64,000 bases of DNA from Inia geoffrensis (Eukaryota; Chordata; Mammalia; Artiodactyla; Iniidae). Every line of letters starts with the position of its first letter. Position 1 is the first letter of the stretch. Both the position numbers and the translations under genes were made by a program. The stretch spans positions 79,415,501-79,479,500 of the forward strand of contig CM070903.1 of assembly GCA_036417435.1 (NCBI GenBank), given 5' to 3'. Of this stretch, positions 34,121 through 46,180 are shown in pieces. The notes beneath the pieces were generated by a model. The model was not told the DNA's origin, did not search any database, and saw nothing but the letters and a program-made list of their open reading frames with translations.

Positions 34121-34326
34121 TTTGGCAATAAAGTATTTTAAAATTAAGATACGTACATTGTTTTTTAGACATAATGTTATTGCACATTTAATAGACTAGA
34201 GTGTAGTGTAAACATAACTTCTATATGCACTGGGAAACCAAAATAGTTGTGTGATTTGCCTTATTGAGACTTGGGCTTTATTGCAGTGGCCTGGAACTGA
34301 ACCCTCAGTATCTCTAAGGTATGCCT

Positions 34327-34789
34327 TATACACTTTTGTTATAATAGTAAAAAATAGTTTAATATTTAAAGAAAAAATATGTAGGTGAAATGTCTAAATA
34401 AGTCAGAGAATAGAGGGAAAAAAAAATGGGACTTCAGAACTGTGCTTCATTGCCTTCTTTTTTTCTTGGAGGTGATAAAAACTAGGGTGGAATAAAACCT
34501 CCCAAAGTGACTACCTGTTGCTTACGTGGGGTGTCCAACGGCTCCTGGCAAAAGAAAAGCAGAAATCAGTTTGAGCCACTGACATCTCACCTCCTTTGGC
34601 AAGCTAAACAAAATAAAATAAACTCTCAAAGGAAGAAACCCTTCTGCCTCGCCATGCTTCTCTTAAGAAAAATTAGAATTAGGAATAGTATATTTACTAT
34701 AGATGAAATAGGCCATACGGTAAACTCAGGGTGGGGAAAGAAGAAAACAGAACCTGAAAGGCCCGCATTGATATGTAGTCCAACTTCTT
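34327..34789. other. Non-coding stretch, no element recognised
   Basis: A 98-codon frame (34507-34803) lacks any recognisable domain. No other feature was supported. Confidence 0.5.
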
Positions 34790-34925
34790 CACTTTATAAG
34801 TGAGAAAAGAGGCCCAAAGAGGGTCAGTGACTTGCCTGGGAATACACAGGGAGTTAGAAACCAGTTGAGATTAACATCACAGCCATCTCCTTCCAGCCCA
34901 GTGATGCTTCCGCCACTGCATTATT
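34790..34925 (-). repeat. MIR SINE relic, minus strand
   Basis: Reversed MIR core: 'ttataagtgagaaaagaggccc', 'aaagagggtcagtgacttgcctgg', 'atacacagggagttagaaacc'. Confidence 0.7.
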
Positions 34926-35810
34926 GCTTATGTAGAAGGGAGGAGAAATATACACACAGCATTTCAGGAATTTTCATGTGTGCCTCTACTCCTATATAAC
35001 TGGTTTTCAACCTTCTTATATTCCTAGCAACTGAGCTCCAGGAAAAAAGAGACTGTATCCTTTTGCATTAGCTGTTTATCCTTCAGAGCTAACGTACTAG
35101 TGCAGCTGAGAAGCATATAAATGAATTCTTAACCCAGGAGCCTATATCTATGGCAGCACATTAGCTCTGTGCTATTAAAAAGAAGCATGTGCCTCTATTT
35201 TAACAATAGAGTGTTCATTATGAAACAGCAGACTCTATGAGCTATATAATTGAATACAGGGTCATCCAGAATTTGCAAACAGAACTTCTGGTACAAAAAG
35301 AGTGTGTGAAATCCATGTCATGATGTAACAGCCATCCCCTGCAGCCCAAAGAAGAGGCTGAAAACACAGTCAAAGAGAATTAATATTTTCTGGTGCAAAT
35401 CCATCACTAGCTGCACAAGGTGATTTTACTGTGCATTATACTTTAATTATAACTGAACTGTAGCTATCTATTCCACTTCATTCCCTAATTATATATGCAA
35501 AAAGCATTTCACAACTTCCACGCGTAAAAAAGATCTGAGGGATTTCATGGCAGGCTGGCTCTGAGTTCCTCCTTCCTTTCTTGGCTTGTGGACTCTCCTT
35601 TCAATGGTACATTTGCATAGACCAAGACAGTGTTTGTGATTCTCTGATCATCTCAGAAGGTCTGGAGTGTCTGAGCTTTTTCCATTCGTGAATAATTTTC
35701 TTCTACTGTTATTATAAACACTCTGGCCAGCTAACTCTTCCAATGCCATGGTCATATGTAACTTCCTGTTCACAAATCTTTTCCTTTCTTTTTATAAAAA
35801 TTTTAATCAT
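34926..35810. other. Repeat-free AT-rich stretch
   Basis: About 0.9 kb without any repeat that I recognise. It contains several ATTA/TAATTA cores (for example 'ctttaattataactgaactg' near 35440) but no coding evidence. It could be an undisturbed or conserved non-coding segment; this cannot be decided from one sequence. Confidence 0.4.
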
Positions 35811-35814
35811 TTCA

Positions 35815-36185
35815 AAAAATTGAGCTATAATTGACATACAGCATTATATTAATTTCAGATGTACAACATAATGATTCAGCTTCAAAATGATCACGTAAGT
35901 CTAGTTAACATCCAACATATCTTCTTTCTATAGCTACTCTCCTCCCCGCCAAAGACAATCTTTAATTAGTCATTTTACTTTATTTTCTTTATCTTCAGTG
36001 CTATCACTTCAAGCTACTCTTGAACTCCTTCTGAGAACCCTACAAGAAAGCTGTTTTTGTCCTCATTTTTCAGTGGAGAGAAGAGAGAGAGAGAGTTTAA
36101 AGGGTTTCCTTAAGGTGACACAATCAGTGGCAGAATAAGGCTTGAAGTCACATCTTTTGATTTTGATTCCCACTCTTTCACACTC
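35815..36185 (-). repeat. Old L1 3' end relic followed by MIR relic
   Basis: 35815-35950 is a reversed L1 3'UTR piece ('ttgagctataattgacatacagc', 'atgattcagcttcaaaatgatcac'). 35995-36185 is a reversed MIR ('cctcatttttcagtggagag', 'aggtgacacaatcagtggcag'). Confidence 0.65.
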
Positions 36186-37340
36186 ATTACTGTCATGCAT
36201 CATTTGAAAGCAATATTTAACTTCTCATTGGGATAGTAAGGATGTGCCAGATCCAGCTCGCAGTGCCTCACAAGAGCAAACTGTAGGCAACTCTTTACAG
36301 TCTCATGTTCAATGACTCCTATCAGTAGCTTGAAGTTGGCCATGGTGAGTATGAAATTGACACACACTGCAAATCATAGCTCCACCTGCTTTCTCCGAGA
36401 ACCAGGTATTCATCACCCACTAGACTGCCCCGAATACGGGAAATAGATCTACGAATTCCCCGAGAAATACCATAATTTGTAACACAATGTCGTCTTCATT
36501 TCTGAACTTGAATAATGTGTGTATGAACACTACTCATGACTGAAGAAAAGTTTAGCTATTTATCTAGACTTCCTCTCATTACTCTTTCAATATTCTAAAG
36601 ACAGGAGAGTCACCTGATAGAATAAGGGCTTTTACTCAAGATGGTAAATTCAGAATTTTTGAATGAATCCTTTGGCTTTCAGAGTATTTATGGTTTTAAA
36701 AGCAATCAGCACATTAAGAGCTTAGGTGCCCAGGAAGGCTCGAAGATGATACACAGCACTCCCGAAGCAGGAGGCTCCAGGAAAACAAGCGGTTCTTGAC
36801 ATCCAAATATACTCCAACCAGACATGTGAGGCATGTGAGGGAATGATTTCTGGAAGCTAGATCTGGGCATTTCTGAAAAAAAATAAATGAGTGCATGTGG
36901 CTTTTTCAAGGGTGCTAAAAGGAAAACAATTTAGAGATTCCCTATTTCCTTCTCATCAAAAATCCCTGGACTTTCACAAAAGCGCAGATTTTAGCTACTC
37001 ACAAGATTGAAGTTTAAATCCAAGAGCAAAGTCTAAAAAAACTCACATTAAACCTGAACTGAAGAAGGGTTTGAAACATCAACGCTGGGACCAAAAATAA
37101 GCACCGACTTTCTAGATAGAAAACGAAGTGTAAGCTTTTTACCAAACATCTAGTGCAAATCTCAAATCACAAAGTAATAGAAACACAACACTAAAATTCA
37201 GCACATGTTATACTGATTAGAGATTCAATTAGGTTCTCTATATAGCATAGACAGCTGCATCAGATGGTATGTGTGCTTCCTAATGGACATTTGAATTTAT
37301 ATATGTGCTGATCTTAAAAAATTTATTTGTGGTGACCTCA
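36186..37340. other. Non-coding stretch, no element recognised
   Basis: Two overlapping minus-strand frames of 60-67 codons at 36706-36909 have no domains. No promoter, RNA or confident repeat was identified. Confidence 0.5.
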
Positions 37341-37354
37341 AAAGCTGATAGGGA

Positions 37355-37640
37355 GGGCTTCCCTGGTGGCGCAGTGGTTGAGAATCCGCCTGCCAACGCA
37401 GGGGACACGGGTTCGAGCCCTGGTCCGGGAAGATCCCACATGCTGTGGAGCAACTGTGCCCATGAGCCACAACTACTGAGCCTGCGCATCTGGAGCTTGT
37501 GCTCCGCAACAAGAGAGGCCACAACAATGAGAGGCCCGCGCGCCGCGATGAAGAGTGGCCCCCTCTCACCGCAACTAGAGAAAGCTCACACACAGAAACA
37601 AAGACCCAACACAGCCATAAATAAATAATTTAAAACCAAA
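37355..37640 (+). mobile_element. Longer CHR-type SINE
   Basis: Starts gggcttccctggtggcgcag and has a near-canonical B box gggttcgagccc. It runs on past the roughly 200-bp copies into 'gatgaagagtggcccc...ccgcaactagagaaagc' and 'caaagacccaacacagcc', ending in a taaataaataa tail. Imperfect flanking repeats are ctgatagggag before it and ctgatgcggag after. It is an older, longer subtype than the copies at 7371 or 21775. Confidence 0.9.
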
Positions 37641-37869
37641 AAATCTGATGCGGAGATTAAATACTAATATGCAATTGCCAGATTCTGCAGATGTGTTTTT
37701 GCCCCCTTTATTGGAACTACCTTTGGAAAAATTCTAAAAGGCAAATTTCTTCAGTTAATAGAGAACAATCCTGACAGGAGTTTTAGTAGTCTTATATCCA
37801 ACATTAATTAGAATAAAGGCTTTAGAGAACATCTAAAATAGTGGGGAACAGTATAAAGAGGCAGAAAAG

Positions 37870-38270
37870 GGTAATAACTGAGAGAATGGATTTGAGAGCT
37901 AGACTATCTAAATTCTCCCCCCCCCACTCCCACCCCATCTCTGCTTCTTACAAGTTGTTAGACTTTGGGCAAGTTGCTTAAACTTTATGTCCTTTGGTGT
38001 ACTCATCTGTTAAATGGGTGCAACAGCAAAACTGCATTCCTCTTAGGGTTATTGTAAATAATTAAATAATTTCTATATAAAGGGCTTAGAATAATAACTG
38101 ACATGTAGTAAGTGTCTAATAAATGTTAACTTTTCACTCAGTCAGCTTTCTCATTTCACAAGATAAAATACTGAAGCCTATAGAGGTTAAATACATTATT
38201 CAAAGTCATGTAGCAAATTTAAGGTAGAATTGGAATTAGAACCCATGCCCTCCTTTCCCTTGTTCCACCA
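37870..38270. repeat. Two MIR relics in opposite orientation
   Basis: 37870-38130 is a plus-strand MIR ('gactttgggcaagttgcttaaac', 'ctcatctgttaaatgggtgc', 'cttagggttattgtaaataatt', 'gtctaataaatg') with an inserted C-run near 37917. 38140-38270 is a minus-strand MIR ('atactgaagcctatagaggttaaatac', 'attagaacccatgccctcc'). Confidence 0.8.
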
Positions 38271-39935
38271 CCCTCCCCAATAGTACTGCATAAGTTATTT
38301 GTATTTATTCAATTAAACAAGTATTATCAAACTCTTCTCAGGATTGGGGTTCTCTCAGCACTTCCTCCTATACAAAAGTAAAAGACAAACTTAGTTCTCA
38401 AACATAAGGTCTTATGATTCCAAATGAATTGTTTTCACCTCTTCAACATGCTACTACTTCTCAGTTATGTGTTTTGGAATGAGATCTTACCCATTTGTTT
38501 GTGAAATAGGAAAATTTCCTGTTTCAACAATAGTCCCAGGAAGCTTATGTAAATGAATTACATAAAGGTGTTTCAATCGTTGTTGAGAGAAATAAATACA
38601 TTCAAAAGAGAGGAAAGAACAAATGAAGTACAAAGTTGAGTAATCAATTTTCAAATTCGATATTTTACCCAGACAGTGATAAAACCAGCTACCAAAGAGG
38701 TTGAGATGGAGCCTTGCTCTGTGTCCCTGGAGACAGGAAACTCTTCTGAAAGAACTATAAAATGTGGATTAGCACCACAGAACCTACTAATGACTTGGCT
38801 TTGGTAAACTCTTTAATCTGCTAGCCTAGAAACAGCTCATAAGGAGGAAGCTGCCAGGCCTCACTGAACATCACCGCCACTACTGCTGTTACTGCTGCTG
38901 TTGCTGTTACTGTTTTGCTTTCTCATCAATATTCACTTTGGATATTCTTCTGCCTCTGAAAGAAAGATGATGAATTCATGATTTTCTCAGAGTACTCCAG
39001 CTTCAAAATGAAGATGATGGTTGAAAAGAACAGAGAGAACCTCTGAGAAAAGAGGCCATGGTTGTAAGTCCAATGCCCTTGAAAATTATGGAAATTGATG
39101 GGTCCAGAGAGTTCATAGAGTCTGAAATCCAAGACTATTGATTACATTTAGGCCAAGTTGGATACAGGTATGAGGTTGAGGCAGTGAAGTGGCTGGTAGC
39201 AGCAGGAAATTGGTCAAAGTTTCAACATGAGGCAAATTCTAAGTGCAAAGACTAGGAAAACAGAAACCAATTAACAAGATAATTATGCATGCAAAAATTA
39301 AAGTAAAGGTAGGGAGAGAGAGACTGAGATCTGAAGAGGTGAATATAATGTTGAAGCAAGCTCCAAACCTGAAGACTGAAAGGGGGGCAAGGAGCTGGAG
39401 GGACTCAGAGGTATGTTTGGGCATTATTTAAACCAGTATGAGCTCTTCAGTTTCTGCTTTGCTGTGGTCTAGATCAGGATACCCCATACAGATTCTTAGC
39501 AGTTAGGCCTCTAAACCTTGGGAAATGTTTCCAGAACCTGCCTTCTGTTGGTTTCTCCCAAGAGCTGACTCAGTCTGAGGCATGCAAATTCTATCCCATA
39601 GATGCATGGATTTCTGTGAGTCTGATTTCTGCTCCTGTCCAGACTATTCAGGTGAATGCCTTACCCCTGAATATGGTTTTTTCAGGTTCCTTTGACTTTA
39701 CACACCTCAGACAACAGGCCAGGTTGGATTAATACTCTCCACAGGCTCTGGAGTTCTAGTTTAGGTCTAGCCCTACTGTTCGCACTCGACAAGGTTTGGT
39801 TGGACATGGTGGTTTACTAGTGGTATTGTTGAAGCTTTTTAATGGCCAGGCTCAGGTGTTATGCAATGCTTCATGGTGTTGAAATAAGCTTATGTACTAT
39901 GAGCCCTCTGCTTCCTTCTATGTACATTAGATATT
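38271..39935. other. Non-coding stretch with a CTG/TTA triplet run
   Basis: A (CTG/TTA)-type imperfect triplet run is at about 38880-38918 ('ctactgctgttactgctgct'). Several 60-68 codon frames have no domains. No gene was supported. Confidence 0.5.
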
Positions 39936-39939
39936 CTTT

Positions 39940-40560
39940 TTGATTTTATCTGGTTTGAGGTTCATAGAGCTTACTGTGGTTTCATGCCTTTCACTTGTTT
40001 TGAAAAACAACTAGAATCTTATTACTTCTGTTTCTCTCTCTCTCTCTCTCTCTCTAGTCCTCTCCCTCTTTCCCTCTCTTATCCGTTCTCTTTCTGTATT
40101 CCATTTATTTGTTATATTAAAAAAATTTGTCTCATATGTTTCTTAGATGCTTTTCTTTCATCCTTCTCCTTTTGGTGTTTAGGTTGGATATTTTCTACTG
40201 ATCTGTCATTTAGTTCACTATCTTCCATCATTTTGCTTCTAATCTGCTACCAATCTTATCTATTGAATTTGTAAGTTTACTTTAGTATTTTATAGGTCTA
40301 CAATTTCCATTTGACCTTTTCACAAATTTTAAGTTACTGGTGAAATTATTTCCCTTTTCCTCTATTTTCTTACATATTAATCCTAGTTATTAGTCTCCAT
40401 CTGATAACTATGTTATGGCTTTGTTTCAATTATCTACTTTTTTCTCTGAGGTTTTGGTCATTTGATTCTGCTTTTACCATGTTTTATAATTCCTAATTTG
40501 ATTTCAAAGCACTTTAGACATTCTGAATAATGTTATTTTTCTCCAAAGACAAATAAGATT
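39940..40560 (-). repeat. Old L1M/HAL1-like fragment, minus strand
   Basis: The plus strand is the reverse of an old L1 region: 'ttggtgtttaggttggatattttctactgatctgtc', 'tctacaatttccatttgacc', 'ctgctaccaatcttatctattg'. A (TC)n run is at 40031-40058. The 96-codon plus frame across it is not a gene. Confidence 0.6.
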
Positions 40561-41244
40561 TCCTCAGGCAGGCAGATAGAATACCTGTACATCACCTTGG
40601 TCTTACTAGGACTGGTTTTTGACTTTGTTAGGTCAGCTCTGTTTCAGCTTTGCCCATACTTTGAAGACTCAACCCTCAGTCCTTTCTCCTAGTCATGGTC
40701 CTTTCTGGGTTCTCAACTGAAAGCCTGAGTATTTATCAAGGCTCTTCCACCTTGGTGGGGTTTGAGCCCCAATCTCTCTGTTCCCAACACTTCATGGTTG
40801 TTTAAATCTCTGACCATGTCTGTAGTCTCCAAACTACTGTTTTCTTCTGCATTTTTTCCTTCTGGACTTCTAGTCCTGCACATGTCCAGCATTGGAGTTA
40901 GCCAAAACTCCAATGAAATATTTATATCATATGTTGGAGTTCACTTGTAGGGTTTCCACTTCTCTGTGACTTCTTACCTTAAATCCTTGCCACTTTGGTA
41001 ACCACAAACTTCAACCTCTGGCTCCTGTTCCTGGTAAGACTGCTGCTTTCTGCTCAGGTGCCACACTACCCACTCCTAGCAAATGAGAAAATAAGAAAAT
41101 GAGAAAATCTTTCCAGGGGAACTGGCAGGTGAATTTGAGGCTGAATACTTGTGCTTTTATTCTTTCAGTGTTCATTGCCCTCAGATCATGCCTATATTAC
41201 TTGTTCTTAAATGCCTTCGAATACTTGTTTTATATATAAACGTA
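40561..41244. other. Non-coding stretch, possibly further old L1
   Basis: Sequence at 40560-41100 may continue the old L1 fragment but is too diverged to call. No gene was supported. Confidence 0.4.
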
Positions 41245-41261
41245 AAATATACATATTTTAA

Positions 41262-41307
41262 CACCACAGTGTAAAGCAATTATACTCCAATAAAGATGTG
41301 GAAAAGA
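41262..41307 (+). mobile_element. Minimal L1 tail insertion (about 46 bp)
   Basis: Matches only the last bases of the L1 3'UTR (cacagtgtaaagcaattata, then ctccaataaagatgtgg) as found at 24728-24760 and 46122-46160. The sides carry similar repeats, aaatatacatatttta (41245-41260) and aaatatatatttta (41308-41321). This is an extremely 5'-truncated retrotransposition event. Confidence 0.8.
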
Positions 41308-41321
41308 AATATATATTTTAA

Positions 41322-43974
41322 TAGTTATATTTGTCTTCAGTATAATAAAAACTATTCTATCATGACTGAAATCCAAAGTTTATTACACAATTTTAAATAT
41401 GTAAACACATGTTTATTTTATGATCCTTATACATTTTAATTTATTTTCAGTTTTACCTAGAGTTTAAGATGGCTTAGGGAAAAAAAGGCTATTTGTGAGA
41501 TTTGTTTACTAAATACAAATAAAATATCCAGTACAAAGTAAAAATGAAATAAATAAACATATAAAACTGAAGGGTTGATATGGTTCAATGAATAAGCATA
41601 GTATCACACCTGAATCTGTTTCCAGGTGGCCAAGGCAAAAAAGGAAACATTATCCAATACATAAATCTCATTATCAAAAAGAAAAAGCATATATGCTACT
41701 TAGACAGAAAATATAATTTTTCATAGTATGAAATTTTTAAATAAAACATTTTAGTAAGATTATCTATAAAGGGTTTATCTAAAATGCCAGAGTGGTTTCT
41801 TGCAACCTACATTAAAAGCCAAGGTGATGGCATTACATAACAACAGAATAAATATATATTTGTTTGCATTGACAACAGATGACAATAGCCAAATATTTAC
41901 TAAAACTTGAAGGATATTATAAGCTTCTGCTACCTTTTTCTTTTGTTATATTTTTCTTACACCTTTGGACATATCAATGAAATAAAAAAATAGTGAATGG
42001 AAATCCATATTTACTTCATTATGCATTTAATTTTTAACTGTAATATCTAAAGGCATTGAACATTGAGGAAATGTCATCACATATGTATGAACACTAATCT
42101 GATAAACTTAGAAACAAGTACGTGAGTAGACTGGAATCAAGATATCAATATATTGGTAACAGATAGATTACATAGAAGGGGTCTGGTCAAACTTATTAAC
42201 AAGCCAGTGTCAGACTATCCTGCCTGTTGGTGGATGCAGCTGAGCTTCCAAAATAAGTAGGTGTACTTATTGAATAAATGGATGGAAAAACGAATGGATA
42301 AATACACAAAAAAAGTGAATGGATTTTGGCCCCAGACATTAGGACAATGCTTACCTCACAATCAGAGTTAAAGAGCCCCAGCTGTGGGATTTGGAGAGCT
42401 TGGTGGGTGATGAATCAGGCATCTCGATACTAACTTTCCAATTTCATCGACATCTTTTATAAGCCATCTGTAACATTACAGTGTTGCCTCAATTAACAAA
42501 GACTTTGGAACAAAGCTCCTTTATAATCAAGTTGGCAGCATTAACAATAGCTCATAAACATGCAAAGTATGCTACCATGTGTCATTCAGCTCAATGACAA
42601 TGTTCCAATTAGGCTGCATGTGTGCACATGGCAAAATACTGTTGTGCATGGCTCTCATTGGCATGCACAGTCAAAAGAACAGATCCCAGTGTCCCTGTGG
42701 AATTTTTTAGCTTGCTCTTTCCCCTTGGCTTTTTTTTTTTTTTCTGATCTTTGTTCCACATTTAATGGTAATCTTCTTTGCACTTAGGTGCCTGATGTCC
42801 TTTTGTTCTTTAGTTACCTATTTTCACCTTGCCAAAAAAACTGAAAAAACAGGTCCTGTGGGTAGCTCTTTATACTTGTGGCTTACCCTACTGATCTCAG
42901 TTGCTTCTTACGTTTATGCAGTAGGTAGTATGCATTCTATAACCACATCTGCCAATAGTGCTGAGCATGGATAACAAATGTTTTAGAATGAGTGCTGGGA
43001 AAAGCATCACATGATCTATGGCATAAAGGTTCCACTGTTGACTCCCACACTCCTCAACAGTCAGTCTTTCTTGCTGAGCTCCAGTTTCTACACTTACCAA
43101 GTGAGAAGATCAATGACCTCTAAGGATCCTTCCAGATCTAAACTTTCTAGGATTCAAAAGTCAAAATTGAAAATGTATGGAGAAAATGTACTATCTCTCT
43201 CCCATTTCTAAGAGTTGGGAGAGTTGAACATGTAAATTCTGGCTGATGCTGTTTTACGGGGCTGAGTCACAAAAAAAAGCTGATGTCTTTGATAATATTT
43301 CTCTTGAAATGTGAAAGATATTGTGTCTGGGATGCTTAGTAATCCCTTAGGGGAAAAAACACAGAGAATTACAAAACTAAGTGGCATGATACCACTGCTA
43401 TCACCTCAGAATCTGGGTAGAAGTTTCAAGAGTCAGGACGTGATTCACCATGTTCTTTTTACTTTGTGTCTGCAATCGTGGAAGTGTGTACCAAAATGTA
43501 GCCTCCACCAGCCTCTGTCCCTGAGTGTCTGTGATGAGTGTATCTCTCTTGTCCACTCACTTCATGCACATAATGAGTGAGAGAAAATTTTGGTAGCAGT
43601 AAGCTACTGAAAAACAAACCAACCAACCTGAAGTGCTATGAACTGTCAAACCCAGCTTTCTTCCACTGCAGTTCTCCTGCCCCTCCGCTATCCCAAGGCA
43701 TTAGGAAGGTAGAAAGGAGAAGTCTGTTATTTGGGGTTACTGGAAGAGTCCTGCTGGCACAGTGATGCTGGGCATTTTGCCTGTAACTCTTCAGAGAGGA
43801 TATACCAGGGTCTGTTCTTGAGCTTAGAATTTTGTTACTGTGAAGGTGAGGGGTTTAAAAGGTAGGAAGTATATCTTCACTGATGCAAAAGTATACAAAA
43901 CATTCTTTCTTCTCCTTTCATGTTATTCTATCCCTCCAGAGTTCTTGAATGTCAGATTGATAAGGACCTTATAA
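41322..43974. other. Long non-coding stretch, no gene recognised
   Basis: AT-rich to 42.3 kb, then more balanced. A T-run lies at 42731-42743. Frames of 60-89 codons (for example 42560, 42765, 43311) show no recognisable domains and no splice-bounded exon that I can support. No confident repeat was seen in about 2.6 kb. Confidence 0.5.
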
Positions 43975-43986
43975 GAAATGCTATCA

Positions 43987-45891
43987 TTGTTCTCAAAGGT
44001 GAAAAACTGAAATCATTTCCACTAAGATCAGTAATAAGACAAGGTTGCCCACTCTCACCACTATTATGCAACAAAGTTTTGAAAGTTTTAGCCACAGCAA
44101 TCAGAGAAGAAAAAGAAATAAAAGGAATACAAGTTGGAAAAGAAGAAGTAAAACTGTAATTGTTTGCAGATGACATGATACTATACATAGAGAATCCTAA
44201 AGATGCTACCAGAAAACTAGTAGAGTTAATCAATGAATTTGATAAAATAGTAGGATACAAAATTAATGCACAGAAATCTCTTGCATTCCTATACAGTAAG
44301 GATGAAAATTCTGAAAAAGAAATTAAGGAAACACTCCCATTTACCACTGCAATAAAAATAATAAAATACCTAGGAATAAACCAACCTAGGGAGACAAAAG
44401 GCCTGTATGTAGAAAATTATAAGACACTGATGAAAGAAATTAAAGGTGATACAAACAGATGGAGAGATATACCATGTTCTTGGATTGGAAGAATCAACAT
44501 TATGAAAATGACTATTCTACCCAAAGCAATCTACAGGTTCAATGCAATCCCTATCAAACTAGCAATGGCATTTTTCACAGAACTAGAACAAAAAATTTCA
44601 CAATTTGTATGGAAACACAAAAACCCTGAATAGCCAAAGCAATCTTGAGAAAGAAAAACGGAGCTGGAGGAATCAGGCTACCTGACTTCAGACTATACTA
44701 CAAAGCTACAGTAACCAAGACAGTATGATACTGGCACAAAAACAGAAATATAGATCAATAGAACAGGGTAGAAAGTCCAGAATTAAACCCATGCACATGT
44801 GGTCACCTTATCTTTCATAAAGGAGACAGGAATGTACAATAGAGAAAAGACAGCCTCTTCAATAAGTGGTGATGGGAAAACTGGACAGCTACATGTAAAA
44901 GAAAGAAATTAGAACACTTCCTAACACCATACACAAAAATAAGCTCAAAACGGATTAAAGACCTAAATGTAAGGCCAGACACTATCAAACTCTTAGAGGA
45001 AAACATAGGCAGAACACCCTATGACATAAATCAGAGCAGGATCCTTTTTGACCCACCTCCTAATGAAATGAAAATAAAAACAAAAATAAACAAATGGGAC
45101 CTAATGAAACTTCAAAGCTTTTGCACAGCAAAGGAAACCATAAACAAGATGAAAAGACAACTCTCAGAATGGGAGAAAATATTTGCAAATGAAGCAACTG
45201 ACAAAGGATTGCTCTCCAAAATATACAAGCAGCTCATACAGCTCAATATCAAGAAAACAAACAACCCAATCAAAAAATGGGCAGAAGACCTAAACAGACA
45301 TTTCTCCAAAGAAGATATACAGATTGCCAACAAACGAACACATGAAAGGATGCTCAGCATCTCTTATCATTAGAGAAATGCAAATCAAAACTACAATGAG
45401 GTATCACTTCACACTGGTCAGAATAGCCATCATCAACAAATCTACAAACAATAAATGCTGGAGTGGATGTGGAGAAAAGGGAACCCTCTTGCACTGTTGG
45501 TGGGAATGTAAATTGATACAGCCACTATGGAGAATAGTATGGAAGTTCCTTAAGAAACTAAAAATAGAACCACCATATGACCCAGGAATCCCACTACTGG
45601 GCATATACCCTGAGAAAACCATAATTCAAAAAGAGTCATGTTCCACAATGTTCATTGCAACACTATTTACAATAGCCAGGACATGGAAGCAACCTAAATG
45701 TGCATCAACAGATGAATGGATCAAGAAGATGTGGCACATATATACAATGGAATATTACTGAGCCATAAAAAAGAAACAAAATAGAGTTATCTGTAGTGAG
45801 GTGGATGGACCTAGAGTCTGTCATACAGAGTGACGTAAGTCAGAAAGAGAAAAACAAATTCTGTATGTTAACACATATATATGGAATCTAA
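43987..45891 (+). pseudogene. L1 ORF2 3' half, disrupted
   Basis: Codes for the RT core to the C-terminus in pieces. A TAA at 44157-44159 lies two codons before the RT active-site FADD (44163-44174), so the open frame after it (44160-44633) begins at the active site. Other breaks occur near 44630 (stop after the KHKNPE context), 44640-45070 and 45370. The cysteine-rich motif is kept ([18 protein letters not shown], near 45457-45510). The ORF2 stop is at 45889-45891. No endonuclease part is present, so this copy was inactive from insertion. Confidence 0.93.
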
Positions 45892-46168
45892 GAAAAAAAA
45901 AAAAAGAAAGGTTCTGAAGAATCTAGGTTCTGAAGAATCTAGGGGCAGGACAAGAATAAAGATGCAGACATAGAGAATGGACTTAAGGACATGGGGAGGG
46001 GGAAGGGTAAGCTGGGACAAAGTGAGAGAGTGGCATGGACATATATATACTACCAAATGTAAAATAGGGGATATATGTATACTTATAGCTTATTCGCTTT
46101 CTTATACAGCAGAAACCAACACAGCAATGTAAAGCAACTATACTCCAATAAAGATGTTAAAAAAAAAT
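43987..46168 (+). mobile_element. 5'-truncated L1 (about 2.2 kb)
   Basis: Begins inside ORF2 at the 'ctcaaaggtgaaaaactgaaa' segment and runs to the 3' end 'ccaataaagatgttaaaaaaaaa'. Direct repeats gaaatgctatca (43975-43986) and gaaatgttatca (46169-46180) flank it. Closely similar to 22500-24760 of the full-length copy. The 3'UTR carries a 16-bp tandem duplication (ttctgaagaatctagg twice, about 45911-45945). Confidence 0.95.
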
Positions 46169-46180
46169 GAAATGTTATCA

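Larger units (their letters stand above)
31795..34326 (+). mobile_element. Tigger1-type DNA transposon (pogo/Tc1-mariner superfamily)
   Basis: The plus strand here corresponds to the transposase-coding strand. The 3' terminal inverted repeat is visible as 'tttattgcagtgg...ctaaggtatgcct' at about 34277-34326. The 5' inverted repeat is badly degraded near 31795-31830. Internal sequence at 31840-32560 and 32841-34120 follows the Tigger1 layout. A CHR SINE is inserted at 32597-32820. Tigger elements move by cut-and-paste into TA sites; this copy is a fossil. Confidence 0.88.
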
